From NCBI GenBank assembly GCA_947488615.1, contig CANKZU010000012.1, positions 1-64,000 of the forward strand: a DNA stretch of 64,000 bases, read 5' to 3'. This document shows, in pieces, positions 23,767 to 34,033 of the stretch. Position 1 is the stretch's first letter, and each line of letters starts with the position of its first letter. Made by a program: the position numbers and the translations under genes. This DNA comes from an uncultured Aurantimonas sp. GTDB taxonomy: Bacteria > Pseudomonadota > Alphaproteobacteria > Rhizobiales > Rhizobiaceae. The notes beneath the pieces were generated by a model that was given only the letters and a program-made list of their open reading frames with translations, did not search any database and was not told the origin of the DNA.

Positions 23767-24543
23767 TCAGGCCGTGTCGAGGAGGCTGCTGACCACGCCG
23801 CTCGCATCGATTTGACACCAGATGGGAGCCTGTCTGACCTCGTAGCCACCACGGCGCTTATAGGTGACCCGCGTGAACAGAGGGGCCAGATAACCACCGT
23901 CCTCCAGCTGCTTCATCTTTCCATAGCTCCTGACGATCACCTGCGTGGAACCGTAGGGCATGGCGGCTTGCGCGACGGACTTCTTGCAGGCCCCGAGAAC
24001 GCGGCGAGGCGTCCCGGCGATCTGCTTGACAGGCGCCGAAGAGGCCTCATCGCGGGTGAGCAAAGCCGCCTCCCCACCATTTGTCGGGCGAAGATACCGA
24101 GGCAACACGATCGTTGACTGGGCAGAACCTGTCGCCTGCGGCGCCGCCGCGGTAGCATTGCCGGTAGCCGCTTCCGTTGCGCCGTTTGTTCCGGCGTTGC
24201 CAGCCGATACGCCTGCGGATGCGTCAGCGCCACCGACCGAAACGCCGGCGGACACTCCGCCAGCCGTCGCGCCAGCGGATACGGCACCGCCGCCGGCCGA
24301 AACGCCCGCCGTCACGCCACCAGTCCCCGCGCTGACACCAGCCCCGGCACCGTTTGCCGAAACGCCACCGCCACTCGCCGACACGCCAGCCGATACGCCG
24401 CCTGCGGAGACGCCGGCGGAAACGCCGCCGCCCGACAGGCCACCTCCGGCACCCACGCCGCCCGCGCCGACATCGATCGCTCCCGCAGTGGCGGGCCACA
24501 GAAGAACGGTAGCGGCGGCAAGAACTATGCCGGGTCTCATCAT
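23767..24543 (-). CDS. secreted low-complexity protein with GVSAG-type repeats and Cys-containing C-terminal domain
   Basis: signal peptide MMRPGIVLAAATVLLWPATAGA, repeats GGVSAGVSAGG..., C-terminal RRVLGACKKSVAQAAMPYGSTQVIV...IWCQID. Confidence 0.7.
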   Translation of the reverse strand: MMRPGIVLAAATVLLWPATAGAIDVGAGGVGAGGGLSGGGVSAGVSAGGVSAGVSASGGGVSANGAGAGVSAGTGGVTAGVSAGGGAVSAGATAGGVSAGVSVGGADASAGVSAGNAGTNGATEAATGNATAAAPQATGSAQSTIVLPRYLRPTNGGEAALLTRDEASSAPVKQIAGTPRRVLGACKKSVAQAAMPYGSTQVIVRSYGKMKQLEDGGYLAPLFTRVTYKRRGGYEVRQAPIWCQIDASGVVSSLLDTA

Positions 24544-24577
24544 GGGAAAGCTCCAGGGTTTCCAGGATTTCGTTGTG

Positions 24578-25540
24578 TCAATCCGCCGCCGGTCGGGTGG
24601 GTAGTAGCGAATCGGGAAGTTTGGGCGCGGATCGCACGACCGCTGGCGGCTGAGTTTTCTTCCGCCGAGCGGCAGGCTCAGCGACAGCGGGCGTGGCGGA
24701 TCGAATATTATTGGCCTGTCGGGATTGGGCCTTCATCGCGCGGGGCCGATCGACTGGACGGACTGGACCTTTAACCTTCCGGGTCGTCGGTGCGGCCCGC
24801 GCGGGCGGGGCGGCAGGACCGGATTCCGGCGATGGCGCGGCCGCCCGAGAGATATCGCTCCTCGGACGCCCTGTCGGGACAGGAACTGCGGCACCCTTCC
24901 CCTGCTTCGGGGCGCCGGCAAACGGGGAAATCGCACCTGAGCGAAGTCCTTCGGGAGGCGCGAAAGCCGTCACGTGATCGGCAATCGGGGCATCCGGCAA
25001 CTCCAGCGTGCTCTGGGATTCCCGAAGGATGTAAGTGAAAGGCAATCTGGGGTCGGAAGCCGCGTAACGTGGCGCCATCACAGGGGCGGGACTGCGCTCA
25101 GTCCCCGCATGTGGCTCGGAAAGAGCAATGCGCAGACTGAAGATCGGTGACTCCGCACGATCGATTTCGGCCGTTCCTCGGCCAATTTCCGGGCGTGAGG
25201 CGGAGACGGCGAACGCCTGCGCGATGCGTCGATCGGCAAGCGCCGCCGAGACCTGGCGCGCTTCAGGCTGATCGACATCCCCCAACGCAGCGACCGTGGC
25301 TTGCGCCGAACTCTGAGACGCGGACAAGCGTGCCTGTTGCGCTGCTCCGGCGCTGGCGAGCAAGACCACGCAAGTCGCCGCCAACGCCATCGTGATGCCT
25401 TGGGAAGCCGGGAAGATATCGCGCAACGCGCCGCGGCGGGGGCTCGCATGGACCGTTTGGTCCAGGCGATCCACGGGAGCGACTGTGACAGCCATTCTCG
25501 GGCGTTCGGCGATCTGGATCATGGCTTCAACAACACGCAA
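24578..25540 (-). CDS. hypothetical membrane-anchored/periplasmic protein, Pro/Ala/Arg-rich
   Basis: 320 aa ORF with single TM (GITMALAATCVVLLASAGAA); no recognised domain. Confidence 0.5.
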   Translation of the reverse strand: MRVVEAMIQIAERPRMAVTVAPVDRLDQTVHASPRRGALRDIFPASQGITMALAATCVVLLASAGAAQQARLSASQSSAQATVAALGDVDQPEARQVSAALADRRIAQAFAVSASRPEIGRGTAEIDRAESPIFSLRIALSEPHAGTERSPAPVMAPRYAASDPRLPFTYILRESQSTLELPDAPIADHVTAFAPPEGLRSGAISPFAGAPKQGKGAAVPVPTGRPRSDISRAAAPSPESGPAAPPARAAPTTRKVKGPVRPVDRPRAMKAQSRQANNIRSATPAVAEPAARRKKTQPPAVVRSAPKLPDSLLPTRPAAD

Positions 25541-25902
25541 TTACTCCAAGTTCATCCCTTCAAACGAGCAGAACTCTTTTGCGTTCCGTACTACAGAAAT
25601 GAATCTCTCTATCGGTATGTTTGGCCGTATAGAATCAAAAGGGAATTGAAGACTCGAGATGGAATCCATTTTAATTAAAGTTTTATTTAAATATTATGAG
25701 AACAATTTGCCATTCCGACATATAAACTGCCATGGCACAAAAGACATCGGATGGGGACTCTGCGACGACTCGCACCGACCTCCGCTCAGAGTTGCGGCGG
25801 ACGCTCCTCCGGCGCTCAAGTATCCGGATATCCGAACGCCACTGGCCTGATCAGTGGGAGGAGGCTTGACTTCGTTCGGTCGCGCCGAAAGTTGAGCCCT
25901 CA

Positions 25903-26718
25903 ATGACCGAAGCCGGCGACGCGACGACGAGCAGATCGGCGCGGCCATCAATCGACGGGGCAGACCGAATGACCGAGGCGCGGCAAACGACGATCGACGC
26001 GGGCGAAGTGGAGCGCTTCTCGCGCCTTGCCCAGGAATGGTGGAATCCGGCCGGCAAGTTCAAGCCGCTGCACAAGTTCAACCCGGTTCGGCTCGAATAT
26101 ATTCGCGAACAACTGACGATGAATTTCGACTGCGACGTGCGAAGCGGACGCCCCTTCGAGGGTCTCGCGGTACTCGACATCGGCTGCGGCGGCGGCCTGA
26201 TCTGCGAGCCGATGGCAAGGCTCGGCGCTGATGTCGTCGGCGCCGACGCATCGGAAACCAATATCGAGGTGGCAAAGATCCATGCCGCCGAGAGCGGCCT
26301 TGCGATCGACTATCGCGCAACCACCGCCGAGGCGATCGCGGCGGGAGGCGAGCGTTTCGACGTCGTTCTGGCCCTCGAAGTCGTCGAACATGTCGCCGAC
26401 GTCGAGCTGTTTCTGACGTCCTGCGCACGGATGGTGAAGCCGGGCGGCCTATTGTTCGTCGCAACGATCAATCGGACGCTCAAGGCGCTCGGCTTTGCGA
26501 TCGTCGGCGCCGAATATGTGCTCGGCTGGCTGCCCAAGGGCACCCATCAATACGCCAAGCTGGTGCGGCCGGAGGAGATCGCGGCACCGGTCGAGCGGGC
26601 CGGGCTCTCGATGATCGATGAGACGGGTGTCGTCTATCATCCACTGGCCGACGCCTGGCGCCGCTCGCGCGACCTCGACGTCAATTACATGGTGCTGGCG
26701 CGGCGCCCAGGCGCCTAA
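25903..26718 (+). CDS. ubiG: bifunctional 2-polyprenyl-6-hydroxyphenol methylase/3-demethylubiquinol 3-O-methyltransferase
   Basis: [27 protein letters not shown]...[28 protein letters not shown]. Confidence 0.95.
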   Translation: MTEAGDATTSRSARPSIDGADRMTEARQTTIDAGEVERFSRLAQEWWNPAGKFKPLHKFNPVRLEYIREQLTMNFDCDVRSGRPFEGLAVLDIGCGGGLICEPMARLGADVVGADASETNIEVAKIHAAESGLAIDYRATTAEAIAAGGERFDVVLALEVVEHVADVELFLTSCARMVKPGGLLFVATINRTLKALGFAIVGAEYVLGWLPKGTHQYAKLVRPEEIAAPVERAGLSMIDETGVVYHPLADAWRRSRDLDVNYMVLARRPGA

Positions 26719-26884
26719 GCCTCTGAGAGAAAACGGGGGATAGCCGAGCAAAGTCGCAACAGGCAAGCTGCGCGCAAGCTTCTGGCCGCATTGTTTGGTT
26801 GCGGGTGCGCTGTGCGCGCACAACCACAGACATCAAGATCTGACGGGAACCGGCACGTGTAGACAGCGAACACCGGAGGACGAG

Positions 26885-27232
26885 ATGATCGCGGCACAGA
26901 CAGACAGCATACCCAATGAGGCGAATTGTCCGATCCATCTGGAGATTCTGGCGCTGTTGCTGCGCTCGGACGACCGGACCAAACAGGCCCTCATCCAGGA
27001 AATCCCTGCCCCCTCGCGGGCAAGATTGGCCTTTTTCTGTTATAATCGCGTCCATCTTCGCTCATTGGCGTTTCAGGTCGCCGCGCTGTGCGAACTCCGC
27101 GATCTGAGGTTGATCGCCGGCACCAAGGGCGATCTCCTCTATAGTCAGGCGACGGAAGTCGGTCTGTTCGACGACAGCGACCCCGCGTCGCGTCGCAAGG
27201 GCGTGACCCTCGCCCGCACCGCGCGCGGCTGA
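26885..27232 (+). CDS. hypothetical protein
   Basis: 115 aa ORF from ATG 26885; coherent composition, no recognised domain. Confidence 0.5.
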   Translation: MIAAQTDSIPNEANCPIHLEILALLLRSDDRTKQALIQEIPAPSRARLAFFCYNRVHLRSLAFQVAALCELRDLRLIAGTKGDLLYSQATEVGLFDDSDPASRRKGVTLARTARG

Positions 27233-27250
27233 GGACGAGCCTCTATCTCG

Positions 27251-27721
27251 TCAGTTCTTGTCTTCGGGAAGCCCCGGCAGCGGAAACGCCGCAATGCCCT
27301 CCTCATGCAAACCCTTGACATCTTGCGTCGAGGCCTCGCCATAGATCTGGCGATGATCGCTCTCGCCGTAATGGATGCGCCGCGCTTCCTCCGCGAATTT
27401 CGGCCCGACATAATCCGACGTCGCCCGCAATTCGCGTGCCATCGCCTGAAGCTTGGCGATCGCTTTCGCCGCCTCGGCATTGGCGAATTCCCCGACCGGT
27501 TGGGACGCTTCGCCCGCGGCAGCGGTCGAAGCGTCCGCAGTCTTCGTTTTCGCGCTCGTTGCGACCGCGGGCTTCATCAACGCCTTGGAGACGTCGCTCG
27601 AGCCGCAGACCGGACATGCGAGCAAGCCGGCGGAGGCCTGCCGCTCGAAATCCTCGCCGGACCGGAACCAGCCGTCGAACGCATGGGCGGCGGGACGGCA
27701 GCGGAGCGCGAAGCTGATCAC
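27251..27721 (-). CDS. DUF1178 family protein
   Basis: MISFALRCRPAAHAFDGWFRSGEDFERQASAGLLACPVCGSSDVSKALMKPAV. Confidence 0.88.
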   Translation of the reverse strand: MISFALRCRPAAHAFDGWFRSGEDFERQASAGLLACPVCGSSDVSKALMKPAVATSAKTKTADASTAAAGEASQPVGEFANAEAAKAIAKLQAMARELRATSDYVGPKFAEEARRIHYGESDHRQIYGEASTQDVKGLHEEGIAAFPLPGLPEDKN

Positions 27722-28602
27722 TCCGCGGCCTCGAGCGAACCGGTCACGCGAATCTGCGCTGTCTCATCGCCAACGACGAAGGCGCGCGCGTTCCGCAAAT
27801 TCGGAATTTTTGCCCGCGCCGCCGCGACCTCGGCGGTGTCGATCGTCGCGATCGCCATCCCCGGCTCGGCAGTGTCGACCTCGGCGACTACCCGGCCCCA
27901 CGGATCGACGATCAGCGAATGGCCAAAGGTCTCGCGACCGTCGTCGTGCCGTCCGCCCTGCGCCGCCGCCACCATATAGGCGCCGTTCTCGATCGCGCGG
28001 GCGCGCAAGAGGACGTGCCAATGCGCCTCGCCGGTCTGGCGCGTGAAGGCGGCAGGCGCCGTCAGGATTTCCGCGCCGGCCAGCGCCTCCTCGCGGAACA
28101 GATGCGGAAACCGCATGTCGTAACAGACCGCAAAGCCGAGCCGTGCCGAACCTCCGGATAATTTCAGGTCGGCCAGAGCCGCGCGGGTTCCCGGCCGGTA
28201 GGTTCGCGATTCGCGCCAGCTCTCGCCATTGTCGAGGTCGACATCGAACATGTGGATCTTGTCGTAGGTAGCGGCGCGCCTGCCATCTGGCGCGAACAGG
28301 AAAGCCCGGTTGGCCACCTTGCCGTCGTCAAGCGCGATGGCTGTCGAGCCGACATGCAGATAGACCGCATGTTCCTTGGCGAGCCGTGCAGCCGTGGCGA
28401 CCAGGAGGTCGTCGTCCTCCGAGCGAAGTCGCTTCATCAGTTCGGCGCGGTCGCGATGGACCATTCCTGTCATTTCCGGCGACTGCAGATAGGACGCGCC
28501 CTCGGCCACGGCTTCGCGGACCAAGCCTTCGAGGGCTGCGGCATTGGCCTGCGGCTCGAGCCCGGAGCGCATTTGCAGGACAGCGGCGCGAAAGACGGTC
28601 AT
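27718..28602 (-). CDS. carbon-nitrogen hydrolase family protein (nitrilase/Nit-like)
   Basis: GFAVCYDMRFPHLFREEALAGAEILTAPAAFTRQTGEAHW catalytic Cys motif. Confidence 0.92.
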   Translation of the reverse strand: MTVFRAAVLQMRSGLEPQANAAALEGLVREAVAEGASYLQSPEMTGMVHRDRAELMKRLRSEDDDLLVATAARLAKEHAVYLHVGSTAIALDDGKVANRAFLFAPDGRRAATYDKIHMFDVDLDNGESWRESRTYRPGTRAALADLKLSGGSARLGFAVCYDMRFPHLFREEALAGAEILTAPAAFTRQTGEAHWHVLLRARAIENGAYMVAAAQGGRHDDGRETFGHSLIVDPWGRVVAEVDTAEPGMAIATIDTAEVAAARAKIPNLRNARAFVVGDETAQIRVTGSLEAAE

Positions 28603-28632
28603 GGCAAAGTCCCGATGGTCAACGATACCTTG

Positions 28633-28890
28633 TCATGCGGACAGCAACCCGTCGAGTTTTCCGGCACGCTCCAACGCGTAGAGGTCGTCGCAGCCGCCGA
28701 CATGGGTGTCGCCGATGAAGATCTGCGGATAGGTGACGCCGCCCTTCGCCCGCTGGGCCATTTCCTGGCGCAGTTGCGGCGACGACGTGGCGTCCTTCTC
28801 CTCATAGGTCAGCCCCTTCTGGTCGAGAAGCTGCTTGGCGCGCGCGCAAAAGCCACAGAACTGGCGGGTATAGATCGTCACGTCCGGCAT
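28633..28890 (-). CDS. grxC: glutaredoxin 3
   Basis: MPDVTIYTRQFCGFCARAKQLLDQKGL...YPQIFIGDTHVGGCDDLYALE. Confidence 0.93.
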   Translation of the reverse strand: MPDVTIYTRQFCGFCARAKQLLDQKGLTYEEKDATSSPQLRQEMAQRAKGGVTYPQIFIGDTHVGGCDDLYALERAGKLDGLLSA

Positions 28891-28929
28891 CGGATCACAT
28901 TCCTGGTTATGAGCCCGAAACATATGGCT

Positions 28930-29679
28930 TCACTCCAGGCCAGCCGCAACCCTTGCGAAAGTCAGAACATCGACATCCCTCGCGCCGGCTCGCTTCAACG
29001 CCCGTGTCGCGCTCGCTGCCGTTGCGCCGGTCGTGTAGACGTCGTCGACGAGCAGGACGCGGCGACCATCGATCTCCAGCCGCCGCGCGTCGAGGGCACG
29101 AAAGGCGCCGCGAACATTGTCCCGCCGCTGCCGGGATCCAAGTCCGACCTGGCTGCGCGTCGGCTTCACCCGCCTGAGCGCCAGCGGCGCGAAGGCGATG
29201 TCGGCGTTGCGAGCAAGCAGCCGGGCAATTTCGGCGGACTGGTTGAACCGGCGGCGCCACAGCCGGCCGGCATGCAGCGGAACCGGCACCACCACATCGG
29301 CGTCGCCGAGAAGCTCCACGCCCGAACGCCCCATCCATCCGGCCATCAACGGCACCAGATCGGTGCGGTCGCCGTATTTCAGCGCAGTGACCAGGCGGGC
29401 GGCAAGATCCTGGTAGATCACCGCGGCCCGCAGCCGGGCGAAGGGCGGCGGATCGGCGATAGCCTCCACCGACAGGAACCCTTCGCCGAGATCGTAGGCG
29501 AACGGCAGCCCCAGAACTTCGCAATAGGGCCGCTCGATGAAGCGCAGTTTCGCCCAGCAGGCCGGGCAAACGGTGTCCAATCCCGTGATTGCCGCCTGGC
29601 ATCCCGGACAGACCGGCGGAAACAGCAGCCGACCGATCGCATGACCGACGGCTCCGGTGCCACGCTTGAATGGGCTCAT
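28930..29679 (-). CDS. ComF family protein (phosphoribosyltransferase-like)
   Basis: CPGCQAAITGLDTVCPACW zinc ribbon; RRVLLVDDVYTTGATA PRTase motif; start at MSPFKRG estimated. Confidence 0.88.
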   Translation of the reverse strand: MSPFKRGTGAVGHAIGRLLFPPVCPGCQAAITGLDTVCPACWAKLRFIERPYCEVLGLPFAYDLGEGFLSVEAIADPPPFARLRAAVIYQDLAARLVTALKYGDRTDLVPLMAGWMGRSGVELLGDADVVVPVPLHAGRLWRRRFNQSAEIARLLARNADIAFAPLALRRVKPTRSQVGLGSRQRRDNVRGAFRALDARRLEIDGRRVLLVDDVYTTGATAASATRALKRAGARDVDVLTFARVAAGLE

Positions 29680-29837
29680 TGCATCGACCTGCCCTCCAGC
29701 CCCGCGCCCCGATTGACTCCGTCGACCGGTCGGGGCACCTCGACGACAGGGACCGTTCCCCGTTCCCTTGACGATACGCCACCCGCTGTCAGCTACAAGC
29801 GCTGTCGCGGTCACCTGCGACAGAGCGCCGAGAGATC

Positions 29838-30737
29838 ATGCCAGACATTTCGGATCACCAGGTTTTCGATCGGGCTTTGCTCGACCGTCGGCGGCAGCGC
29901 TGGCTTGACGCCAAGCCGCGGCCGGGCGTCGGCTTTCTGCTGCGGACGGTCGCCGACGAACTTGGCGACCGGCTGTCGCTGGTCGAACGCCGTTTTGCGG
30001 TCGCCGTCGAGCTGGGCGGCCACACCGGCGAAATGGCGGCGCGGCTTCGCACTGGCGGTCAGGTCGACCGCCTCTTGCGGATCGAGCGGCTGGCGGCTCT
30101 GCTGGAGGGCGAGGAACTCGCCTGCGTCGGCGACGAGGAGGCCCTGCCGCTGGCCGACGACAGCGTCGATCTCGTCGTCTCCACCCTGTCGCTGCATTTG
30201 ACCAACGACACGCCGGGCACCCTCGTCCAGATCCGGCGGGCGCTCCGGCCGGACGGTCTCTTCCTTTGCGGCTTTCTCGGCGGCGAGACCTTGTCGGAGC
30301 TTCGGACCGCGCTTCTGGCTGCTGAAGCCGAGATCACCGGCGGCGTCTCGCCGAGGGTCGCGCCATTTACCGATGTGCGCGATGCCGGCGGTCTGCTTCA
30401 GCGGGCCGGATTCGCGCTGCCGGTGGCCGATCAGGATCGGCTGATCGTGCGTTACGACACGCTGTTCGATCTGATGGCGGATCTGCGGGGCATGGGCACG
30501 GCCAACATGCTGGTCGAGCGATCCCGTCGTCCGGCCTCCCGGCGATTGTTCCTGCGGGCGGCCGAGATTTACGCCGAGCGCTTTTCCGATCCCGACGGAC
30601 GCATCCGCGCCACCTTCGACGTCCTCTACCTCTCCGGCTGGCGGCCGCATGACAGCCAGCAAAAGCCCCTGCGGCCGGGCAGCGCCCGGACAAGCCTCGC
30701 TGCGGCACTCAAGGACCGGTCGGACGATCTGACCTGA
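29838..30737 (+). CDS. SAM-dependent methyltransferase (BioC/NDUFAF5-like)
   Basis: DDSVDLVVSTLSLHLTNDTPGTLVQIRRALRPDGLFLCGFLGGETLSELRTAL. Confidence 0.85.
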   Translation: MPDISDHQVFDRALLDRRRQRWLDAKPRPGVGFLLRTVADELGDRLSLVERRFAVAVELGGHTGEMAARLRTGGQVDRLLRIERLAALLEGEELACVGDEEALPLADDSVDLVVSTLSLHLTNDTPGTLVQIRRALRPDGLFLCGFLGGETLSELRTALLAAEAEITGGVSPRVAPFTDVRDAGGLLQRAGFALPVADQDRLIVRYDTLFDLMADLRGMGTANMLVERSRRPASRRLFLRAAEIYAERFSDPDGRIRATFDVLYLSGWRPHDSQQKPLRPGSARTSLAAALKDRSDDLT

Positions 30738-30812
30738 GGGGGCGTGCGTTGTCGGAGAAGCGCCTCCGGCGATGCTGGGGCATAGCGGTCGCGGTGGACG
30801 AGCGTCAGCCCG

Positions 30813-31013
30813 TCAGAAGGCGGCGACGACTGCCGTAAACAGGGCCGTCAGGTTCGTGCCGATCGCCGTCGCGCCGACGATGATTGCAAGCGATATGATC
30901 CCGGCGATCAGCGCGTATTCGATAGCCGTCGCACCGCTGACGTCATGACGAAGCTTCTTCGCGGCTTTGCGCGCGCGTCCAGGCTGATGATGCGGCCGTG
31001 GCCAGTTCAGCAC
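30813..31013 (-). CDS. Flp family type IVb pilin
   Basis: HDVSGATAIEYALIAGIISLAIIVGATAIGTNLTALFTAV. Confidence 0.9.
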   Translation of the reverse strand: MLNWPRPHHQPGRARKAAKKLRHDVSGATAIEYALIAGIISLAIIVGATAIGTNLTALFTAVVAAF

Positions 31014-31354
31014 GCGCCGGTACTCCCGCCGTCCGAGAAGATCACGCAGGGCTGCGCACCTGACCGCTGCAGGACACTGCGCCGCACGGTGTACCGGTTC
31101 GAGGACCCGATGGAACCGGTCGTCATCGTATCGATACGCGCGGTCGAGGCGACATAGTCGGCCCCCCGTTTGGCCGCCGGCGTGACAATGAGCGCCAATG
31201 CCAGCGCGATCGACCCGAACAGCAGGGTCGCCCGGAACAGTCCGGTTCGAAGATCCGTGATGGAGTCGGGTGCGCTGCGTCCGCCGCCCAGTTCGTCATC
31301 AGCCTCGAAATCGCGCATCGTTTCCTCACAAAGCTGGTAAGCTTCGTGGACCAA
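31007..31354 (-). CDS. hypothetical single-TM protein overlapping the Flp pilin gene
   Basis: 115 aa ORF with TM segment LFRATLLFGSIALALALIVTPAAKRGADY; 7-nt overlap with flp. Confidence 0.5.
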   Translation of the reverse strand: MVHEAYQLCEETMRDFEADDELGGGRSAPDSITDLRTGLFRATLLFGSIALALALIVTPAAKRGADYVASTARIDTMTTGSIGSSNRYTVRRSVLQRSGAQPCVIFSDGGSTGAC

Positions 31355-31434
31355 TATGCGCGCTTACAATGAAAAAGCTCTTAAATGACTCGGTGCGTTT
31401 TCACGGCTGTGTAACGCCATTTGCCCGCACGCCC

Positions 31435-31848
31435 TCAGAGCAGATCGATCAGGTGGGGGATCAAAGGCTCGTCGGCAGGCGGCATCGGGTAGTCGCGAAG
31501 CTGCGTCGCGCGGACCCATTTCAACCGCTGCCCCTCGCGCGGGGCCGGGATGCCCTCGTAACGGCGACAGATGTAAAGCGGCATGAGGAGATGGAAGTCC
31601 TCATAGGAATGACTGGCGAAGGTCAGCGGCGCCAGACAGGCCGCCTTCGTCACGATGCCCAGTTCCTCGCGCAATTCGCGGATCAGCGTCGCTTCCGGCG
31701 TCTCGCCGGACTCGACCTTGCCGCCGGGAAATTCCCACAACCCGGCGAGCGGCTTGCCGGCCGGGCGCTCGGCGATGAGCAGGCGCCCGTCGGCATCGAT
31801 CAGCGCGCAGGCGACGACGAGGAGCAGGCGGCGTTCTGCCGGCATCAT
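31435..31848 (-). CDS. mutT: (deoxy)nucleoside triphosphate pyrophosphohydrolase, MutT-like
   Basis: Nudix box GGKVESGETPEATLIRELREELGI. Confidence 0.93.
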   Translation of the reverse strand: MMPAERRLLLVVACALIDADGRLLIAERPAGKPLAGLWEFPGGKVESGETPEATLIRELREELGIVTKAACLAPLTFASHSYEDFHLLMPLYICRRYEGIPAPREGQRLKWVRATQLRDYPMPPADEPLIPHLIDLL

Positions 31849-32633
31849 CGCGTTCCGCCCGGCGGCGCGCGATAGACGTAGCGATAGGCTTCCGTAAAGC
31901 CGAGCGAACGATACAGCGACAGCCCCGCCGCGTTGGCGGCCTCGACCTGCACCCAGCCGGTCATGGCACCCTTGTGGACCGTATAGCGCAGCGCCGTCGC
32001 GACGAGGTCGCGCCCGATTCCCTTCTGGCGTTCGCTGTGATGGACGGCGACGTCGAGAAGCCCGGCGAGATCGTTATCGTGAATCGCGAGCGCCACCGCG
32101 ACCGGCGATCCGGCCTCGTTCTCACGAACGAACAGGCCCGTCGGCGGCCGGATCGCCTCCAATATGTCCGTCAGTCCCGTACGCAGGGCCGATGACCGTT
32201 CGTGGACTCGAAGGCTGGCCTCGACGTAGCGCGCCGTGTCGCGGATCGGAATCCGTTCGATCGAGGCGCTGAGATCGAGCTTGGTCAGGTCCGCCGTCAT
32301 GACGATCGATTCGTCGAAGCGCTCCCATCCCTCTGCGTCGAGATAATCCACGAGTTCGGGGGGCGCCAACGGCGACTGCCGGACGATGATCGCGCGGCCG
32401 AATTGCGTAAACGTCTTGCTGGCGCGCTCGATGCGCTGCGCGATGTCGGAATTGTCGGATGGATCGAGTGGATTGACGGAGTTCAGGCGTTTGGCGGGGA
32501 ACGCGGCGGTCAGGCGCACTGCCCAGGTGCCGTCGAACGCGGTCGAAGACGCCGGCCAGGCCCGGAAACCGGCCGCCTCGAGCCGCCGGACGACGGCGAG
32601 CTGGCGCATCGTCTCAGCTTCGGTAATCGCCAT
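31845..32633 (-). CDS. GNAT family N-acetyltransferase
   Basis: [61 protein letters not shown]. Confidence 0.9.
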   Translation of the reverse strand: MAITEAETMRQLAVVRRLEAAGFRAWPASSTAFDGTWAVRLTAAFPAKRLNSVNPLDPSDNSDIAQRIERASKTFTQFGRAIIVRQSPLAPPELVDYLDAEGWERFDESIVMTADLTKLDLSASIERIPIRDTARYVEASLRVHERSSALRTGLTDILEAIRPPTGLFVRENEAGSPVAVALAIHDNDLAGLLDVAVHHSERQKGIGRDLVATALRYTVHKGAMTGWVQVEAANAAGLSLYRSLGFTEAYRYVYRAPPGGTR

Positions 32634-33855
32634 TGATCGCGACATAGTCCTTGGTCAGATCGCAGCTATAGACCGTCCAACGCCCGGTCCCAAGGCCGAG
32701 TTCGACCCGGATCGGGATTTCCGCCCCGCGCATCACGGCCGACGCCTCGGCTTCGGAATAGTCGGGGTCGCGCGCGCCGCCCTCGGCGACACGAACACCG
32801 CCGAAATGGATCGTCAGCCGATCGCGGTCGGCCTCTTCGCCGGCTTTGCCGACGGCCATGACGACGCGGCCCCAATTGGCGTCCTCGCCGGCCACGGCCG
32901 TCTTGACCAGCGGTGAATTGGCGATCGACAGGGCAATCCGCTTGGCGGCCGCGTCGCTGGTCGCGCCCTCGACGGTGACCTGAATCTCTTTGCGCGCGCC
33001 CTCCCCGTCGCGCGCGACCTGACGCGCGAGATCGAGCATGAGATCGCCGAGCGCTTTCCGAAAGCCCGCGGCGCGCTCATCGTCGGCGTCGGAGATCTCC
33101 GGACAGCCGCGCCGCGCGGCGGCACCTGTCGCGAAAAGCAGCAGCGTGTCGGAGGTCGAGGTATCGCTGTCGACCGTCACCGAATTGAAGCTCGGGGCGA
33201 CGGACTCCGTCAGCATCGCCTGCAACGCCGGTGACGCGATCGCCGCGTCGGTGGCGACGAAGGACAGCATCGTGGCCATGTCCGGCGCGATCATGCCGGC
33301 GCCCTTGGCGATACCGTTGATCGTCACGACGGTCCCCTCGATCGTCACCTGCCGGGTGGCGAGCTTGGGATAGGTGTCAGTGGTCATGATCGCGTCGGCA
33401 GCCTCGCGCCAGCCGTCGCTGACGGCCTGTTCGGCCAGGCCGGCAAGGAGGCCGGTGAACTTGCCGGCATCGAGCGGCTCGCCGATGACCCCCGTCGAGG
33501 CGAGAAAGATGTCCTGCGGCGAAGCATCGACCGCTGCCGCGGCGGCCGCCGCGGTCATTTCCGTCGCCTCGCGCCCCTTCTTGCCGGTGAAGGCGTTGGC
33601 GTTGCCGGAGTTGACGACCAGCGCCCGGGCAACGCCGCCGCGAAGGCTCTCACGGCTAAAATCCACCGGCGCCGACGGACATTTCGATGTGGTGAAGACT
33701 CCGGCGACCGCGGCCGGCCCATCGAACGTCATCAGGAGAACGTCGGTGCGGCCGGCATATTTGATGCCGGCGGCGGCCGTCGCGATCCGCAGCCCCTCGA
33801 TCGGAGGCAGAACCGCGAAGGCAGTGGGGGCAAGCGGCGAGACGGTCGTCGTCAT
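32614..33855 (-). CDS. argJ: bifunctional glutamate N-acetyltransferase/amino-acid N-acetyltransferase
   Basis: [21 protein letters not shown] (autocleavage KGxxMxxPxMAT region); length. Confidence 0.96.
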   Translation of the reverse strand: MTTTVSPLAPTAFAVLPPIEGLRIATAAAGIKYAGRTDVLLMTFDGPAAVAGVFTTSKCPSAPVDFSRESLRGGVARALVVNSGNANAFTGKKGREATEMTAAAAAAAVDASPQDIFLASTGVIGEPLDAGKFTGLLAGLAEQAVSDGWREAADAIMTTDTYPKLATRQVTIEGTVVTINGIAKGAGMIAPDMATMLSFVATDAAIASPALQAMLTESVAPSFNSVTVDSDTSTSDTLLLFATGAAARRGCPEISDADDERAAGFRKALGDLMLDLARQVARDGEGARKEIQVTVEGATSDAAAKRIALSIANSPLVKTAVAGEDANWGRVVMAVGKAGEEADRDRLTIHFGGVRVAEGGARDPDYSEAEASAVMRGAEIPIRVELGLGTGRWTVYSCDLTKDYVAINGDYRS

Positions 33856-34033
33856 ATCGTTACCGGAAGAGCTCGGTTGCAAACGTGAACGAAAGGCAGT
33901 CGGCGGCGCGATAAACCAGCCGCATCACGGCCGGCCGCCAATGCCCGCGCGGACGGGCTGAAACGAGGCCATCCGCCGCTCCTGACGCCATCGAAACCGG
34001 CGGATCGGACGAACGGCTCTCGGGCAAGGACTG

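Noticed and set aside
28252-30201. 649-aa plus-strand ORF across nitrilase/grxC/comF region
   Set aside because: Antisense to three recognised genes and out of frame with the methyltransferase beginning at 29838.
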